A stretch of DNA of 64,000 nt from the NCBI RefSeq assembly GCF_009650765.1, contig NZ_CP045740.1:7664001-7728000 (forward strand). Reading direction: 5' to 3'. Positions 8,572 through 16,944 of the stretch are shown piece by piece. Source of the DNA: Streptomyces sp. SUK 48. GTDB taxonomy: Bacteria > Actinomycetota > Actinomycetes > Streptomycetales > Streptomycetaceae. A program made the translations under genes and the position numbers. Within the stretch, counting starts at the first letter, position 1. Each line of letters starts with the position of its first letter. The notes under the pieces are model-generated. The model made no database searches. It was given only the letters and a program-made list of their open reading frames with translations, and had not been told where the DNA came from.

Positions 8572-9534
8572 ATGAGTACTGCACAGCACAAGATCGGGTC
8601 CGGATTCGGCGCCACCAGCACCGCCGACGAGGTCCTGGAAGGCATCGACCTCAGCGGCAAACTGGCCCTGGTCACCGGGGGTTACTCGGGGATCGGGCTG
8701 GAGACCACCCGTTCGCTCGTCAAGGCCGGCGCCCGGGTCGTCGTACCGGCGCGCCGTCCGGAGACCGCGGAGCAGGCGCTGGCCGGGCTGCCCGGTGTCG
8801 AGGTGGACGAGCTGGACCTCGGGGACCTGGAGAGCGTGCGCCGGTTCGCGGAGCGGTTCCTCGGAACCGGGCGGAGCCTGGACATCGTGATCGACAGCGC
8901 CGGGATCATGGCCTGCCCGGAGACCCGGGTGGGCGACGGCTGGGAGGCGCAGTTCGCCACCAACCACCTCGGCCACTTCGCCCTCGTCAACCGGCTGTGG
9001 CCCGCGATCGCGCCGGGCGGCGCCCGGGTCGTCTCCGTGTCCTCGCTCGGCCACCACACCTCCGGCATCCGCTGGGACGACGTCCACTGGCGGCAGGGCT
9101 ACGACAAGTGGGAGGCGTACGGCCAGGCCAAGACCGCCAACGTCCTGTTCGCCGTCCAGCTCGACAGGCTCGGCCGCGATGCCGGGGTCCGCGCCTTCGC
9201 CCTGCACCCCGGTGGCATTCTCACGCCGCTCCAACGGCACCTGGCCAAGGAGGAGATGGTCGAGCGCGGCTGGATCGACGAGCAGGGCAATCTGCTCCAC
9301 CCCGAGGTGTTCAAGACTCCGCAGCAGGGCGCGGCCACCCAGGTCTGGGCGGCGACCTCCCCGCGGCTCGACGGTCTCGGCGGCCTCTACCTGGAGGACT
9401 GCGACGTCGCCGAGCCCGCCCCGGACAACGGTGAACGCGTGGGCGTCAAGGACTGGGCGATCGACCCGGAACAGGCGGCCCGGCTGTGGACGCTGTCGGC
9501 CGAGCTGACCGGGGTGGACGCGTTCGCATCCTGA
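8572..9534 (+). CDS. Short-chain dehydrogenase/reductase
   Basis: 320 residues of the classical SDR superfamily (retinol dehydrogenase/WWOX-like branch). The cofactor motif TGGYSGIG lies near residue 35, SAGIMACPE near 105, NHLGHF near 125 and the catalytic YGQAK near 182, with Ser in VSVSSLGHH. The RRPETA stretch after beta-2 suggests NADP preference. The start ATG 8572 has no ribosome site but sits at the predicted transcription start of a MerR-type promoter, which supports a leaderless mRNA. No merR gene is adjacent; the nearest is 11 kb away. Substrate unknown. Confidence 0.88.
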   Translation: MSTAQHKIGSGFGATSTADEVLEGIDLSGKLALVTGGYSGIGLETTRSLVKAGARVVVPARRPETAEQALAGLPGVEVDELDLGDLESVRRFAERFLGTGRSLDIVIDSAGIMACPETRVGDGWEAQFATNHLGHFALVNRLWPAIAPGGARVVSVSSLGHHTSGIRWDDVHWRQGYDKWEAYGQAKTANVLFAVQLDRLGRDAGVRAFALHPGGILTPLQRHLAKEEMVERGWIDEQGNLLHPEVFKTPQQGAATQVWAATSPRLDGLGGLYLEDCDVAEPAPDNGERVGVKDWAIDPEQAARLWTLSAELTGVDAFAS

Positions 9535-10047
9535 CCAGCGCCATCCGTAGGGCCGCGCGCGTCACGGGGGTGAGGCGTCCGCCGCCATCGGCTGTCCGGC
9601 GCCGTCACCCGTCTGCCGCCATCACCTGTCCGCGCACCGGACCCGCGCCGCCTCCCTGTCGTGCGCTCCGGCGCGCGCCGTCGGAGTGCGGCCGGGTACG
9701 GCCCCGCCGGGAGCCTTCCGCGCGGCCCGGGACGCTGTGCGGCGTCGCACCAGGCCGGCCGGAAAGGGGCATGAACCCGCCGGGTTCGCGGAGGTGCCGG
9801 ACGCGGAGGGCCGCCCGGCGGTGGTCCGCGGGAGCGGGGGCGGCGCGGGCTCCGATATCGCCCTCGGGCAGGTGCACTTGGAGATCTCGGGCATGGCGGC
9901 GCAGACGCGGCTCAAGGTGCGGCCCGGGGGCTCACCAGCCTCGATCAGCATCATGTCGACGCCGGCCCGCTCGGCGCCCTGTGGGCCAGGTGGGCCTGCC
10001 ACGGGTGGGTCAGGGTGGCTCGGTGATCGTCCGATGCGGGCATTCGC
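9535..10047. other. 513-bp stretch without a convincing gene
   Basis: Minus-strand fragments such as VDMMLIEAGEPPGRTLSR and VHLPEGDIGARA-like text occur in different frames between 9850 and 9960 and may be the ruin of a gene. No start, ribosome site or family is recognisable. Confidence 0.35.
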
Positions 10048-10480
10048 TCAGCTTGCCCTCAGGTCGTCCGCGACCAGCGAGAACAGGACCAGATCGACCC
10101 GCCCGTCATGCACGAACCCCGCGTTGCGCAGGATGCCCTCGCGGTGGAAGCCGCATCTGAGGGCGGTCTTCCGGGAGGCGGTGTTGGCGGTGGCGGCGCG
10201 GAGTTCGAGGCGTTCGAAGCGGTGGCCGGTCAGCAGCCAGTGGGCGAGGGCGCGGGTCGCCTCGGCGGCGATGCCGTGGCCGCGTCCCCAGGGGGAGACC
10301 CAGTAGCCGACCTCGCTCGTCCGCCCCCGCCAGTCGGTCTTCTTCAGACCGACCGTGCCCATCAGGCGCTCGGTGCGCCGGTCGGTGACGGCGAAGTGGA
10401 TGCCGTCACCGGACTCGCGCAGGGCGTGGGAGACGGAGGTGCACCAGGCGGTCCGTGTGCAGCACTGTCTCCGGGAACAT
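10048..10480 (-). pseudogene. RimJ/RimL-type GNAT acetyltransferase with internal deletion
   Basis: From ATG 10480 the frame reads MFPETVLHTDRLVHLR, a typical RimJ/RimL N-terminus, and then runs into a stop. A second frame beginning at the same DNA reads AWCTSVSHALRESGDGIHFA and continues through a normal GNAT domain (GYWVSPWGRGHGIAAEATRA, then ENTASRKTALRCGF-like text) to the stop at 10048. About 40-45 residues and the reading frame are lost at 10441-10450, where the string CCTGGTG can belong to either side. The acetyl-CoA loop is intact, but no start can produce a full domain. Confidence 0.7.
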
Positions 10481-10628
10481 CCGCCCGTCCATCCGTCTGT
10501 GCGTCCGTCCATGGGTGATCACTTGGCCGGAACATAACAGGTCCGCCGCGTGACCGAGGCGGCCCCTCGGGGGGAGGTGGAGGAGCCTTCGGCCCCGGCG
10601 GTTGCCGCGCCCCGTCGGCGCGCCGGTC

Positions 10629-10922
10629 TCAGATCCGGCCGACGAGTTCGTAGCCCGCCTCGTCCACGGCCGCGCGGACGGCTTCCTGGTCGAGCGGGGC
10701 GGCGGAGGTCACCGTGACCTCCCCGGTGTCGGCGACGGCCGTGACCGCGGTGACGCCGTCCAGGGCGGAGACCTCCGAGGAGATGGCGGACTCGCAGTGG
10801 GCGCAGGTCATGCCGGAGACCTTGTACACGGTGGTGACGCCGCCGCCGTGGACCTGTACGTCGGTCGCCGCGCCGGTGCCGCAGGAGCCGCAGCAGGAGC
10901 CGGAGTTCGTCTGTTCGGTCAT
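10629..10922 (-). CDS. CopZ-like copper chaperone (heavy-metal-associated domain)
   Basis: 97 residues. The HMA fold carries the metal site GMTCAHC at residues 37-43 and ends VDEAGYELVG. A Cys-rich N-terminal tail, SGSCCGSCGTG (8-17), is an additional thiolate cluster not present in minimal CopZ. The start is ATG 10922 preceded by GAGGAAGAGG. It would carry Cu(I) in the cytoplasm to a P-type ATPase, which is not in the window. A CsoR-type box lies 77 bases upstream, so expression probably rises with copper. It is divergent from the secreted copper genes. Confidence 0.88.
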   Translation of the reverse strand: MTEQTNSGSCCGSCGTGAATDVQVHGGGVTTVYKVSGMTCAHCESAISSEVSALDGVTAVTAVADTGEVTVTSAAPLDQEAVRAAVDEAGYELVGRI

Positions 10923-10998
10923 GGCCTCTTCCTCGGTTGTGGGCATGGTTCGGTTCGCGGAAGGACGGTCGCCCGGCCTTCCGACAGCAGGAACGATA

Positions 10999-11013
10999 TA
11001 CCCCTGGGGGGTA
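10999..11013 (-). promoter_or_regulatory. CsoR-type copper operator, leftward
   Basis: TACCCCTGGGGGGTA is a near-perfect palindrome with the C/G-tract layout of actinobacterial CsoR operators. It lies in the promoter region of the CopZ-like gene, next to a leftward TATATC element. Confidence 0.7.
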
Positions 11014-11056
11014 CATGTTCGTGTGATCGTCATCTCGGGGGGTCGGCTGGACGCCG

Positions 11057-11075
11057 TACCCCTAGGGGGTATAGT
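11057..11075 (+). promoter_or_regulatory. CsoR-type operator overlapping rightward promoter
   Basis: TACCCCTAGGGGGTA is followed without gap by TATAGT (11070-11075), so the operator covers the spacer of a promoter for the DUF6153/multicopper oxidase operon. A -35-like TGGACG at 11048-11053 gives a 16-base spacer. Confidence 0.7.
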
Positions 11076-11159
11076 GGCGGGCCTGACACCTGTGGCGGAC
11101 GGGACGTGGTCCCGGGACACGGGGTCTCAGACGTGGCCTCGGAAAGGGGAGGGCGGCAG

Positions 11160-11660
11160 GTGACGTACCGGCGGACCGGACCCGGCGGCGGCGCGACGCG
11201 CCGGTCGTGGGCCGCCGTCCTGGCCCTGCTCGCCGCCTTCGTCGTCCTGGTCCACCACGACGTGAGCGCGACCCCGGCCGCACCCGCGACCGCCACGACC
11301 GCCATGAGCGCGATGCCCGGGATGGATCACACCGCGCGGAACACGACCGTGCAGCACATGACCGCTCGGCACATGGCCACGCACCGCGTGACCGGGCACC
11401 GCGTCACCGGGCAGGACATGGCCGTCGTGGCCCTGTCCTCCGCCATGAGCCATGACATCGGCGGCGCCTGTTCCGGCGCCGGCATGCAGCACTGCACCTC
11501 CGGTGCCGTCGGCTCGCCGCAGTGGCTCGATCCGCCGGCCGTGCCCACGCACACCGTCCAGGCCGTTCCGCCGCGGGGCGTCCTCGCCGGGCGCGGGCTG
11601 CCGGGCAACCCGTACCGCGCGCCGCCCGACCTCTCCGTCCTCTCCCGACTGCTGATCTAG
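11160..11660 (+). CDS. DUF6153-like secreted or membrane-anchored Met/His-rich protein
   Basis: 166 residues, GTG start at 11160 behind AAAGGGGAGGG. A single hydrophobic segment (WAAVLALLAAFVVLVHH, residues 16-32) follows an Arg-rich N-terminus, so the protein is exported and anchored. The outer part is full of Met and His (SAMPGMDHTARN, VQHMTARHMATHRV, SSAMSHDIGG) and has two Cys (GGACSGAGMQHC). This fits the DUF6153 family found beside multicopper oxidases. Binding of copper outside the membrane is a reasonable inference. It is the first gene of the operon under the second CsoR box, with the oxidase 90 bases downstream. Confidence 0.75.
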   Translation: MTYRRTGPGGGATRRSWAAVLALLAAFVVLVHHDVSATPAAPATATTAMSAMPGMDHTARNTTVQHMTARHMATHRVTGHRVTGQDMAVVALSSAMSHDIGGACSGAGMQHCTSGAVGSPQWLDPPAVPTHTVQAVPPRGVLAGRGLPGNPYRAPPDLSVLSRLLI

Positions 11661-11750
11661 GCCGCCCCCGCGCGGCCCGTTCCCCCGTACCCCGTGGGGG
11701 CGATGCCGCATGCGCGCAGGTCAACGGCATCTCGAGAAGAGGCATCGCAC

Positions 11751-13376
11751 ATGGACAGCATCAACCGTCGTACCGCCCTGCTGGCCGGTCTCGCCGTCGC
11801 CGGGACAGGAGCACTCGCCGCGTGCGGCGGCTCCGGGTCCACGCCGGCCCTGGTGAGCCCCGACAGCAAGGTGGTCGCGACCACCGAGAGGAAGCGCAAG
11901 GGCACCGGCAAGGTGCGGGAGGTGAACTTGACCGCGGCGCCGGCCGTGCTCGACCTCGGCGGCAAGGTGACGGCGAAGAGCTGGGCCTACGGCGGCCGGA
12001 CCCCGGGCAAGGAGATCCGGCTCTCGGCCGGTGACACCCTCGCGGCCGAACTCTCCAACCAGCTCCCGGACCGGACCACGACCTCCGTCCACTGGCACGG
12101 CATCGCCCTGCGCGCCGACATGGACGGCGTGCCCCCGGCCACCCAGGACGCGGTACGCGCCGGCCGCAACTTCACCTACCGCTTCCTCGCCGACACCCCC
12201 GGCACCTACTTCTTCCACCCCCACGTCGGCGTCCAGCTCGACCGGGGACTGCACGCCCCGCTGATCGTGGAGGACCCGAGGGAACCGCTGTCGTACGACG
12301 ACGAGTGGGTCGTCGTCCTGGACGACTGGGTCGACGGTGTCACCGGCACCCCCGACCAGGTCCTCGCCGAACTGAGCCACGGCATGGGCGACATGGGCGA
12401 CATGGACATGGGCGACTCGGGCCACGGTGGCCCGGGCCGCGGCGGTTCCTCCAGCCATGACATGGGCGACATGGGCGGGATGGACATGAGCGGGGGCGGC
12501 GCGGGCGCGGGCGGCGAGGCGTCGTCGTCCGGCTCGATGAAGTTCATGCTCATGGGCGCCCGCAGCGGCCTGCTCGGCGGCGACGCCGGCGACGTCAAGT
12601 ACCCGTACCACCTGGTCAACGGCCGGGTGCCGGCCGACCCCGACGTCTACACCGGCAAGCCGGGCCAGCGGGTGCGGCTGCGCCTCGTCAACGCCGGCGG
12701 CGACACGGCGTACCGCGTCGCGCTCGGCGGCCACAAGCTGACCATCACCCACACGGACGGCTTCCCGGTCGCCCATCGGCAGGTGGACGCGCTGCTGGTG
12801 GGCATGGGGGAGCGGTACGACGTCCTCGTCACGCTCGCCGACGGGGTCTTCCCGCTGGTCGCCCTCGCCGAGGGCAAGGACGCGAGCGGTCTGGCGCTGG
12901 TGCGCACCGGGTCCGGCGCCGCGCCGAAGGCGACCGTCCGCCCCGGGGAGCTGAACGGCATGATCATGAACGCGGCCGGGCTGAAGGCCGCCGACGAGGT
13001 CCGCCTGGACACGAGGAGGACCGACCGCGTCCACCGGATCGAACTCACCGGCGGTATGGCCGGGTACGACTGGGGCATCAACGGCCGGCGGTACGACATG
13101 AAGCACCCCGCCGCCGATCCCGTCCTGGTCGAGCAGGGCCAGCGGGTCCGGCTGGACTTCGTCAACAAGACCGGCATGTGGCACCCGATGCATCTGCACG
13201 GACACACGTACCAGCTCGGTACGGGCGGCCCGCGCAAGGACACCACCATCGTGCTGCCCGGCCGCACGGTGTCCGTGTACTTCGACGCCGACAACCCCGG
13301 CCAGTGGATGCTGCACTGCCACAACGCCTATCACGGCGAGGCGGGCATGATGGCGCTGCTGGCGTACCAGGCGTGA
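11751..13376 (+). CDS. Multicopper oxidase, Tat-type lipoprotein
   Basis: 541 residues, ATG 11751 with AGAAGAGG upstream. The N-terminus has twin arginines (NRRTALLAG) and a lipobox (LAAC), so it is probably exported folded and lipidated. All four copper motifs are present: HWHG near 115, HPHVG near 155, HPMHLHGH near 477 and HCHNAYHGEAGMM near 521. Between the first and second cupredoxin domains is a Met/His/Asp-rich insert (about 212-265, repeats of MGDMDMG), like the Met-rich loops of CueO-type cuprous oxidases. It probably oxidises Cu(I) outside the cell. The operon position and CsoR boxes support a copper-resistance role. Confidence 0.92.
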   Translation: MDSINRRTALLAGLAVAGTGALAACGGSGSTPALVSPDSKVVATTERKRKGTGKVREVNLTAAPAVLDLGGKVTAKSWAYGGRTPGKEIRLSAGDTLAAELSNQLPDRTTTSVHWHGIALRADMDGVPPATQDAVRAGRNFTYRFLADTPGTYFFHPHVGVQLDRGLHAPLIVEDPREPLSYDDEWVVVLDDWVDGVTGTPDQVLAELSHGMGDMGDMDMGDSGHGGPGRGGSSSHDMGDMGGMDMSGGGAGAGGEASSSGSMKFMLMGARSGLLGGDAGDVKYPYHLVNGRVPADPDVYTGKPGQRVRLRLVNAGGDTAYRVALGGHKLTITHTDGFPVAHRQVDALLVGMGERYDVLVTLADGVFPLVALAEGKDASGLALVRTGSGAAPKATVRPGELNGMIMNAAGLKAADEVRLDTRRTDRVHRIELTGGMAGYDWGINGRRYDMKHPAADPVLVEQGQRVRLDFVNKTGMWHPMHLHGHTYQLGTGGPRKDTTIVLPGRTVSVYFDADNPGQWMLHCHNAYHGEAGMMALLAYQA

Positions 13377-13384
13377 CAGCGCGA

Positions 13385-13420
13385 GGGGGTGGTGCGCGCC
13401 GGACGGCCCGCACCACCCCC
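13385..13420. terminator. Bidirectional terminator between oxidase and icmF
   Basis: A perfect 12-bp stem (GGGGGTGGTGCG, 13385-13396, with 13409-13420) and a 12-base loop lie between the two convergent stop codons. Confidence 0.75.
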
Positions 13421-13430
13421 CTCCCGCGCG

Positions 13431-16400
13431 TCAGACGTTGCGCCGGTACTGGCCGCCCACCTCGAAGAACGCCTCGGTGATCTGCTGCAAGGTGCACACC
13501 CGCGCGGCGTCCATGAGCACCGAGAACACGTTCTCGCCCTCGACCGCCGCCGCCTTCAGGGCGCTCAGCGCGGCATGCGCCTCCTGCTGGTGCCGGGCCT
13601 GGAAGTCATGCACCCGCTCCAGCTGGGAGCGCTTCTCCTGCTCCGTCGCGCGGGCCAGCTCGATGGCGCCCGGCTCGGCACCCTCCGCGTGCGGGTTGCG
13701 GAAGGTGTTGACGCCGATGATCGGCAGCGAACCGTCGTGCTTGCGCTGCTCGTAGAGCATCGACTCGTCCTGGATACGGCCGCGCTGGTAGCCGGTCTCC
13801 ATGGCGCCGAGCACACCGCCGCGCTCGCTGATCCGCTCGAACTCCAGCAGCACCGCCTCCTCGACCAGGTCGGTCAGCTCGTCGATGATGAACGACCCCT
13901 GCAGCGGGTTCTCGTTCATCGCGAGCCCCCACTCACGGTTGATGATCAGCTGGATGGCCAGGGCGCGGCGGACCGACTCCTCGGTCGGGGTGGTGACCGC
14001 CTCGTCGTAGGCGTTGGTGTGCAGGCTGTTGCAGTTGTCGTAGATGGCGATGAGCGCCTGGAGCGTGGTGCGGATGTCGTTGAAGTCCATCTCCTGGGCG
14101 TGCAGCGAGCGGCCCGAGGTCTGGACGTGGTACTTGAGCTTCTGGGAACGCTCGTTGCCGCCGTACTTCCGCTTCATCGCGACCGCCCAGATCCGGCGGG
14201 CGACCCGGCCGAGCACCGAGTACTCGGGGTCCATGCCGTTGGAGAAGAAGAACGACAGGTTCGGCGCGAAGTCGTCCACGTCCATGCCGCGCGCCAGGTA
14301 CGCCTCCACATAGGTGAAGCCGTTGGCGAGGGTGAACGCCAGCTGGCTGATCGGGTTCGCGCCCGCCTCGGCGATGTGGTAGCCGGAGATCGACACCGAG
14401 TAGAAGTTGCGGACCTTGTGGGCGATGAACCACTCCTGGATGTCGGCCATCATCCGCAGCGAGAACTCGGTGGAGAACAGGCAGGTGTTCTGGCCCTGGT
14501 CCTCCTTGAGGATGTCGGCCTGCACCGTGCCCCGCACGCTCGCCAGCGCGTGGGCGCGCAGCCGCTCCGCCTCCTCGGCGGACGGGTCGCGGTCCTCGGC
14601 GGCGCGGAACCGCTCGATCTGCTGGTCGATCGCGGTGTTGAGGAAGAACGCCAGCACGGTGGGCGCCGGGCCGTTGATCGTCATCGACACCGAGGTGGTC
14701 GGCGCGATCAGGTCGAAGCCGTCGTACAGCGCCTTCATGTCGTCCAGGTTCGCCACCGAGACGCCGGAGGTGCCGACCTTGCCGTAGACGTCGGGGCGCT
14801 CGCCCGGGTCGCGGCCGTAGAGGGTCACCGAGTCGAAGGCGGTGGACAGCCGGGTGGCGGGCTGGCCCTCGGAGAGCAGCTTGAAGCGGCGGTTGGTGCG
14901 GAAGGGGTCGCCCTCGCCGGCGAACATCCGCGCCGGGTCCTCGCCGTCGCGCTTGAAGGGGAACACGCCCGCGGTGAACGGGAAGTAGCCGGGCAGGTTC
15001 TCCCGCCGCCAGAACCGCACCAGCTCGCCGTGGTCGGTGAACCGGGGCAGCGCCACCCGGGGGACCTTGTTGCCCGACAGCGACTCGCGGGTCAGCTTGG
15101 TGCGGATCTCCCGGTCGCGGATCTTCACGACCTGCTCGTCACCGGAGTACGACGCCACGACGGCGGGCCAGTTCTCGATCTGCTCGCCGACCTCGTGCGG
15201 GAGCTGCCTGCGGGCGTCGGTGAGCAGCGCGTCCACGTTGTCCGCGGCCGAACCGGCCGCCGTCAGCTCGCCCTTGACCAGGTCCAGGCGCTGCACCCGA
15301 CGGGCCGCCTCGGCGAGCACCTCGGTCTCGGCGTGGTAGGCACGGACCGACTCGGTGATCTCCGCGAGGTAGCGCACCCGGTCGGCGGGCACCACCTGGC
15401 GGATCCCGGAGGAGTGGCGCACGTCGACGGGCGCGAGGGTGCCCTCCTGGAGGTGCAGGCCCTTCTCGTCCAGGCACGACCGCAGATGCTGGAAGAGCGC
15501 GGTGACCCCGTCGTCGTGGAAGGTCGCGGCCGAGGTGCCGTACACCGGCATGTCCTCGGGCTTCTTGTCGAACGCCTCGCGGTTGCGCACCAGTTGGCGG
15601 CTCACGTCGCGCAGCGCGTCCTTGGCGCCGCGCCGCTCGAACTTGTTGACCGCGACCACGTCGGCGAAGTCGAGCATGTCGATCTTCTCCAGCTGGGACG
15701 CGGCGCCGAACTCCGGCGTCATCACGTACAGCGAGGTGTCGACGAACGGCACGATCGCCGCGTCGCCCTGGCCGATGCCCGGGGTCTCCACGATCACCAG
15801 GTCGTACCCGGCGGCCTTGACGACGTCGATCACATCGGTGAGGTGCTCGGGCAGCTCATGGCTGCCGCGGGTGGCCAGGCTGCGGAAGAACACCCGGTTC
15901 CCGTCCAGGGAGTTCATCCGGATGCGGTCGCCGAGCAGGGCGCCGCCGCCGCGCCGGCGGGTCGGGTCGACCGCGATCACCGCGATGCGCAGCTTGTCCT
16001 GCTGGTCCACGCGGAAGCGGCGCACCAGCTCGTCGGTCAGCGAGGACTTGCCGGAGCCGCCGGTGCCCGTGATGCCCAGCACCGGCACCACCCGGCCGGC
16101 CGCGGCGGCCCGCAGCCGGTCGAGGAACTCCGGGGGCAGCTTGCCGAGTTCGGCGCCCGTGATGGCCCGGGCGGTGGCGAACCGGTCGCCCGCGAGCACG
16201 GCGTCCGCGTCGGCGGGCTTGCCCTCCCACAGGTCGAAGTCGCAGTCCCGTACGACCGAGTTGATCATCCCGGCGAGGCCCATCCGCTGGCCGTCCTCGG
16301 GCGAGAAGATGGTCACCCCGTGCGCGCGCAGCCGGGTGATCTCCTCGGGCACGATCACGCCGCCCCCGCCGCCGACCACCCGGATGTGCTCCGCGCCCCG

Positions 16401-16661
16401 CTCGCGCAGCGTCTCGACCAGGTACTCGAAGTACTCGACATGGCCGCCCTGGTACGAGGAGACGGCCACGCCGTGCGCGTCCTCCTCCAGTGCCGCGTTC
16501 ACGACCTCCTGTACCGACCGGTTGTGCCCGAGGTGGATCACTTCGGCGCCCTGGGACTGGAAGATGCGCCGCATGATGTTGATCGACGCGTCGTGCCCGT
16601 CGAACAGAGCGGATGCGGTGACCAGGCGTACGGGGTGTACGGGGGAGTGCAGTGCGCTCAT
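13431..16661 (-). CDS. icmF: Fused isobutyryl-CoA mutase IcmF
   Basis: 1076 residues, ATG 16661 with GGAAGG upstream. Three parts are in the order of IcmF: an N-terminal B12-binding domain (LFDGHDASINIMRRIFQSQG, residues 12-31), a MeaI-type G-protein chaperone (Walker A TGTGGSGKSS near 200, ETPGIGQGD near 295, NKFERRG near 340), and a C-terminal TIM-barrel mutase large subunit (residues 550-1076, GTSGVSVANLDDMKALYDGF). The enzyme interconverts isobutyryl-CoA and butyryl-CoA using adenosylcobalamin, with GTP used for cofactor loading. It feeds valine-derived carbon into butyryl-CoA metabolism and polyketide precursors. It is divergent from an acyl-CoA dehydrogenase and preceded by a perfect palindromic operator. 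Confidence 0.95.
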   Translation of the reverse strand: MSALHSPVHPVRLVTASALFDGHDASINIMRRIFQSQGAEVIHLGHNRSVQEVVNAALEEDAHGVAVSSYQGGHVEYFEYLVETLRERGAEHIRVVGGGGGVIVPEEITRLRAHGVTIFSPEDGQRMGLAGMINSVVRDCDFDLWEGKPADADAVLAGDRFATARAITGAELGKLPPEFLDRLRAAAAGRVVPVLGITGTGGSGKSSLTDELVRRFRVDQQDKLRIAVIAVDPTRRRGGGALLGDRIRMNSLDGNRVFFRSLATRGSHELPEHLTDVIDVVKAAGYDLVIVETPGIGQGDAAIVPFVDTSLYVMTPEFGAASQLEKIDMLDFADVVAVNKFERRGAKDALRDVSRQLVRNREAFDKKPEDMPVYGTSAATFHDDGVTALFQHLRSCLDEKGLHLQEGTLAPVDVRHSSGIRQVVPADRVRYLAEITESVRAYHAETEVLAEAARRVQRLDLVKGELTAAGSAADNVDALLTDARRQLPHEVGEQIENWPAVVASYSGDEQVVKIRDREIRTKLTRESLSGNKVPRVALPRFTDHGELVRFWRRENLPGYFPFTAGVFPFKRDGEDPARMFAGEGDPFRTNRRFKLLSEGQPATRLSTAFDSVTLYGRDPGERPDVYGKVGTSGVSVANLDDMKALYDGFDLIAPTTSVSMTINGPAPTVLAFFLNTAIDQQIERFRAAEDRDPSAEEAERLRAHALASVRGTVQADILKEDQGQNTCLFSTEFSLRMMADIQEWFIAHKVRNFYSVSISGYHIAEAGANPISQLAFTLANGFTYVEAYLARGMDVDDFAPNLSFFFSNGMDPEYSVLGRVARRIWAVAMKRKYGGNERSQKLKYHVQTSGRSLHAQEMDFNDIRTTLQALIAIYDNCNSLHTNAYDEAVTTPTEESVRRALAIQLIINREWGLAMNENPLQGSFIIDELTDLVEEAVLLEFERISERGGVLGAMETGYQRGRIQDESMLYEQRKHDGSLPIIGVNTFRNPHAEGAEPGAIELARATEQEKRSQLERVHDFQARHQQEAHAALSALKAAAVEGENVFSVLMDAARVCTLQQITEAFFEVGGQYRRNV

Positions 16662-16705
16662 CGGGGGCCTTCCGGGACAGGTCGGGGGGACGCTGATCAG
16701 AGAAA

Positions 16706-16723
16706 TACTAGGACGTCCTAGTA
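16706..16723. promoter_or_regulatory. Perfect 18-bp palindrome, probable TetR operator
   Basis: TACTAGGACGTCCTAGTA lies 45 bases upstream of the icmF start and 220 bases upstream of the divergent dehydrogenase. Its size and perfect symmetry suit a TetR dimer pair; the double TetR protein encoded at 18137 is the obvious candidate. Confidence 0.65.
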
Positions 16724-16944
16724 AAGCGCAGTAGTCGGACGCGATGTGAGCAGCGGCACAGTCGGCGGCGCGTCTTTGTGAATCCGGATCAGTGTGCGGA
16801 AGCGGCGCGTCGGATTCAGTCACCCCGCTTCACGCGCCGTCATTGGACCACTTCCGCCGCAAGTGAATCCCGAGTAGTCTCCGCTGGCGCACTCGGGTGC
16901 ACGAGGCGCCGCCGCGGTTCTCGATCCCTCTGAGAAAGCTGGTC

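Noticed and set aside
13389..16721. A 1110-codon open frame on the plus strand opposite icmF
   Set aside because: It is the antisense shadow of a clearly recognised fused mutase; its residues are His/Arg/Glu-Val-rich without any domain.
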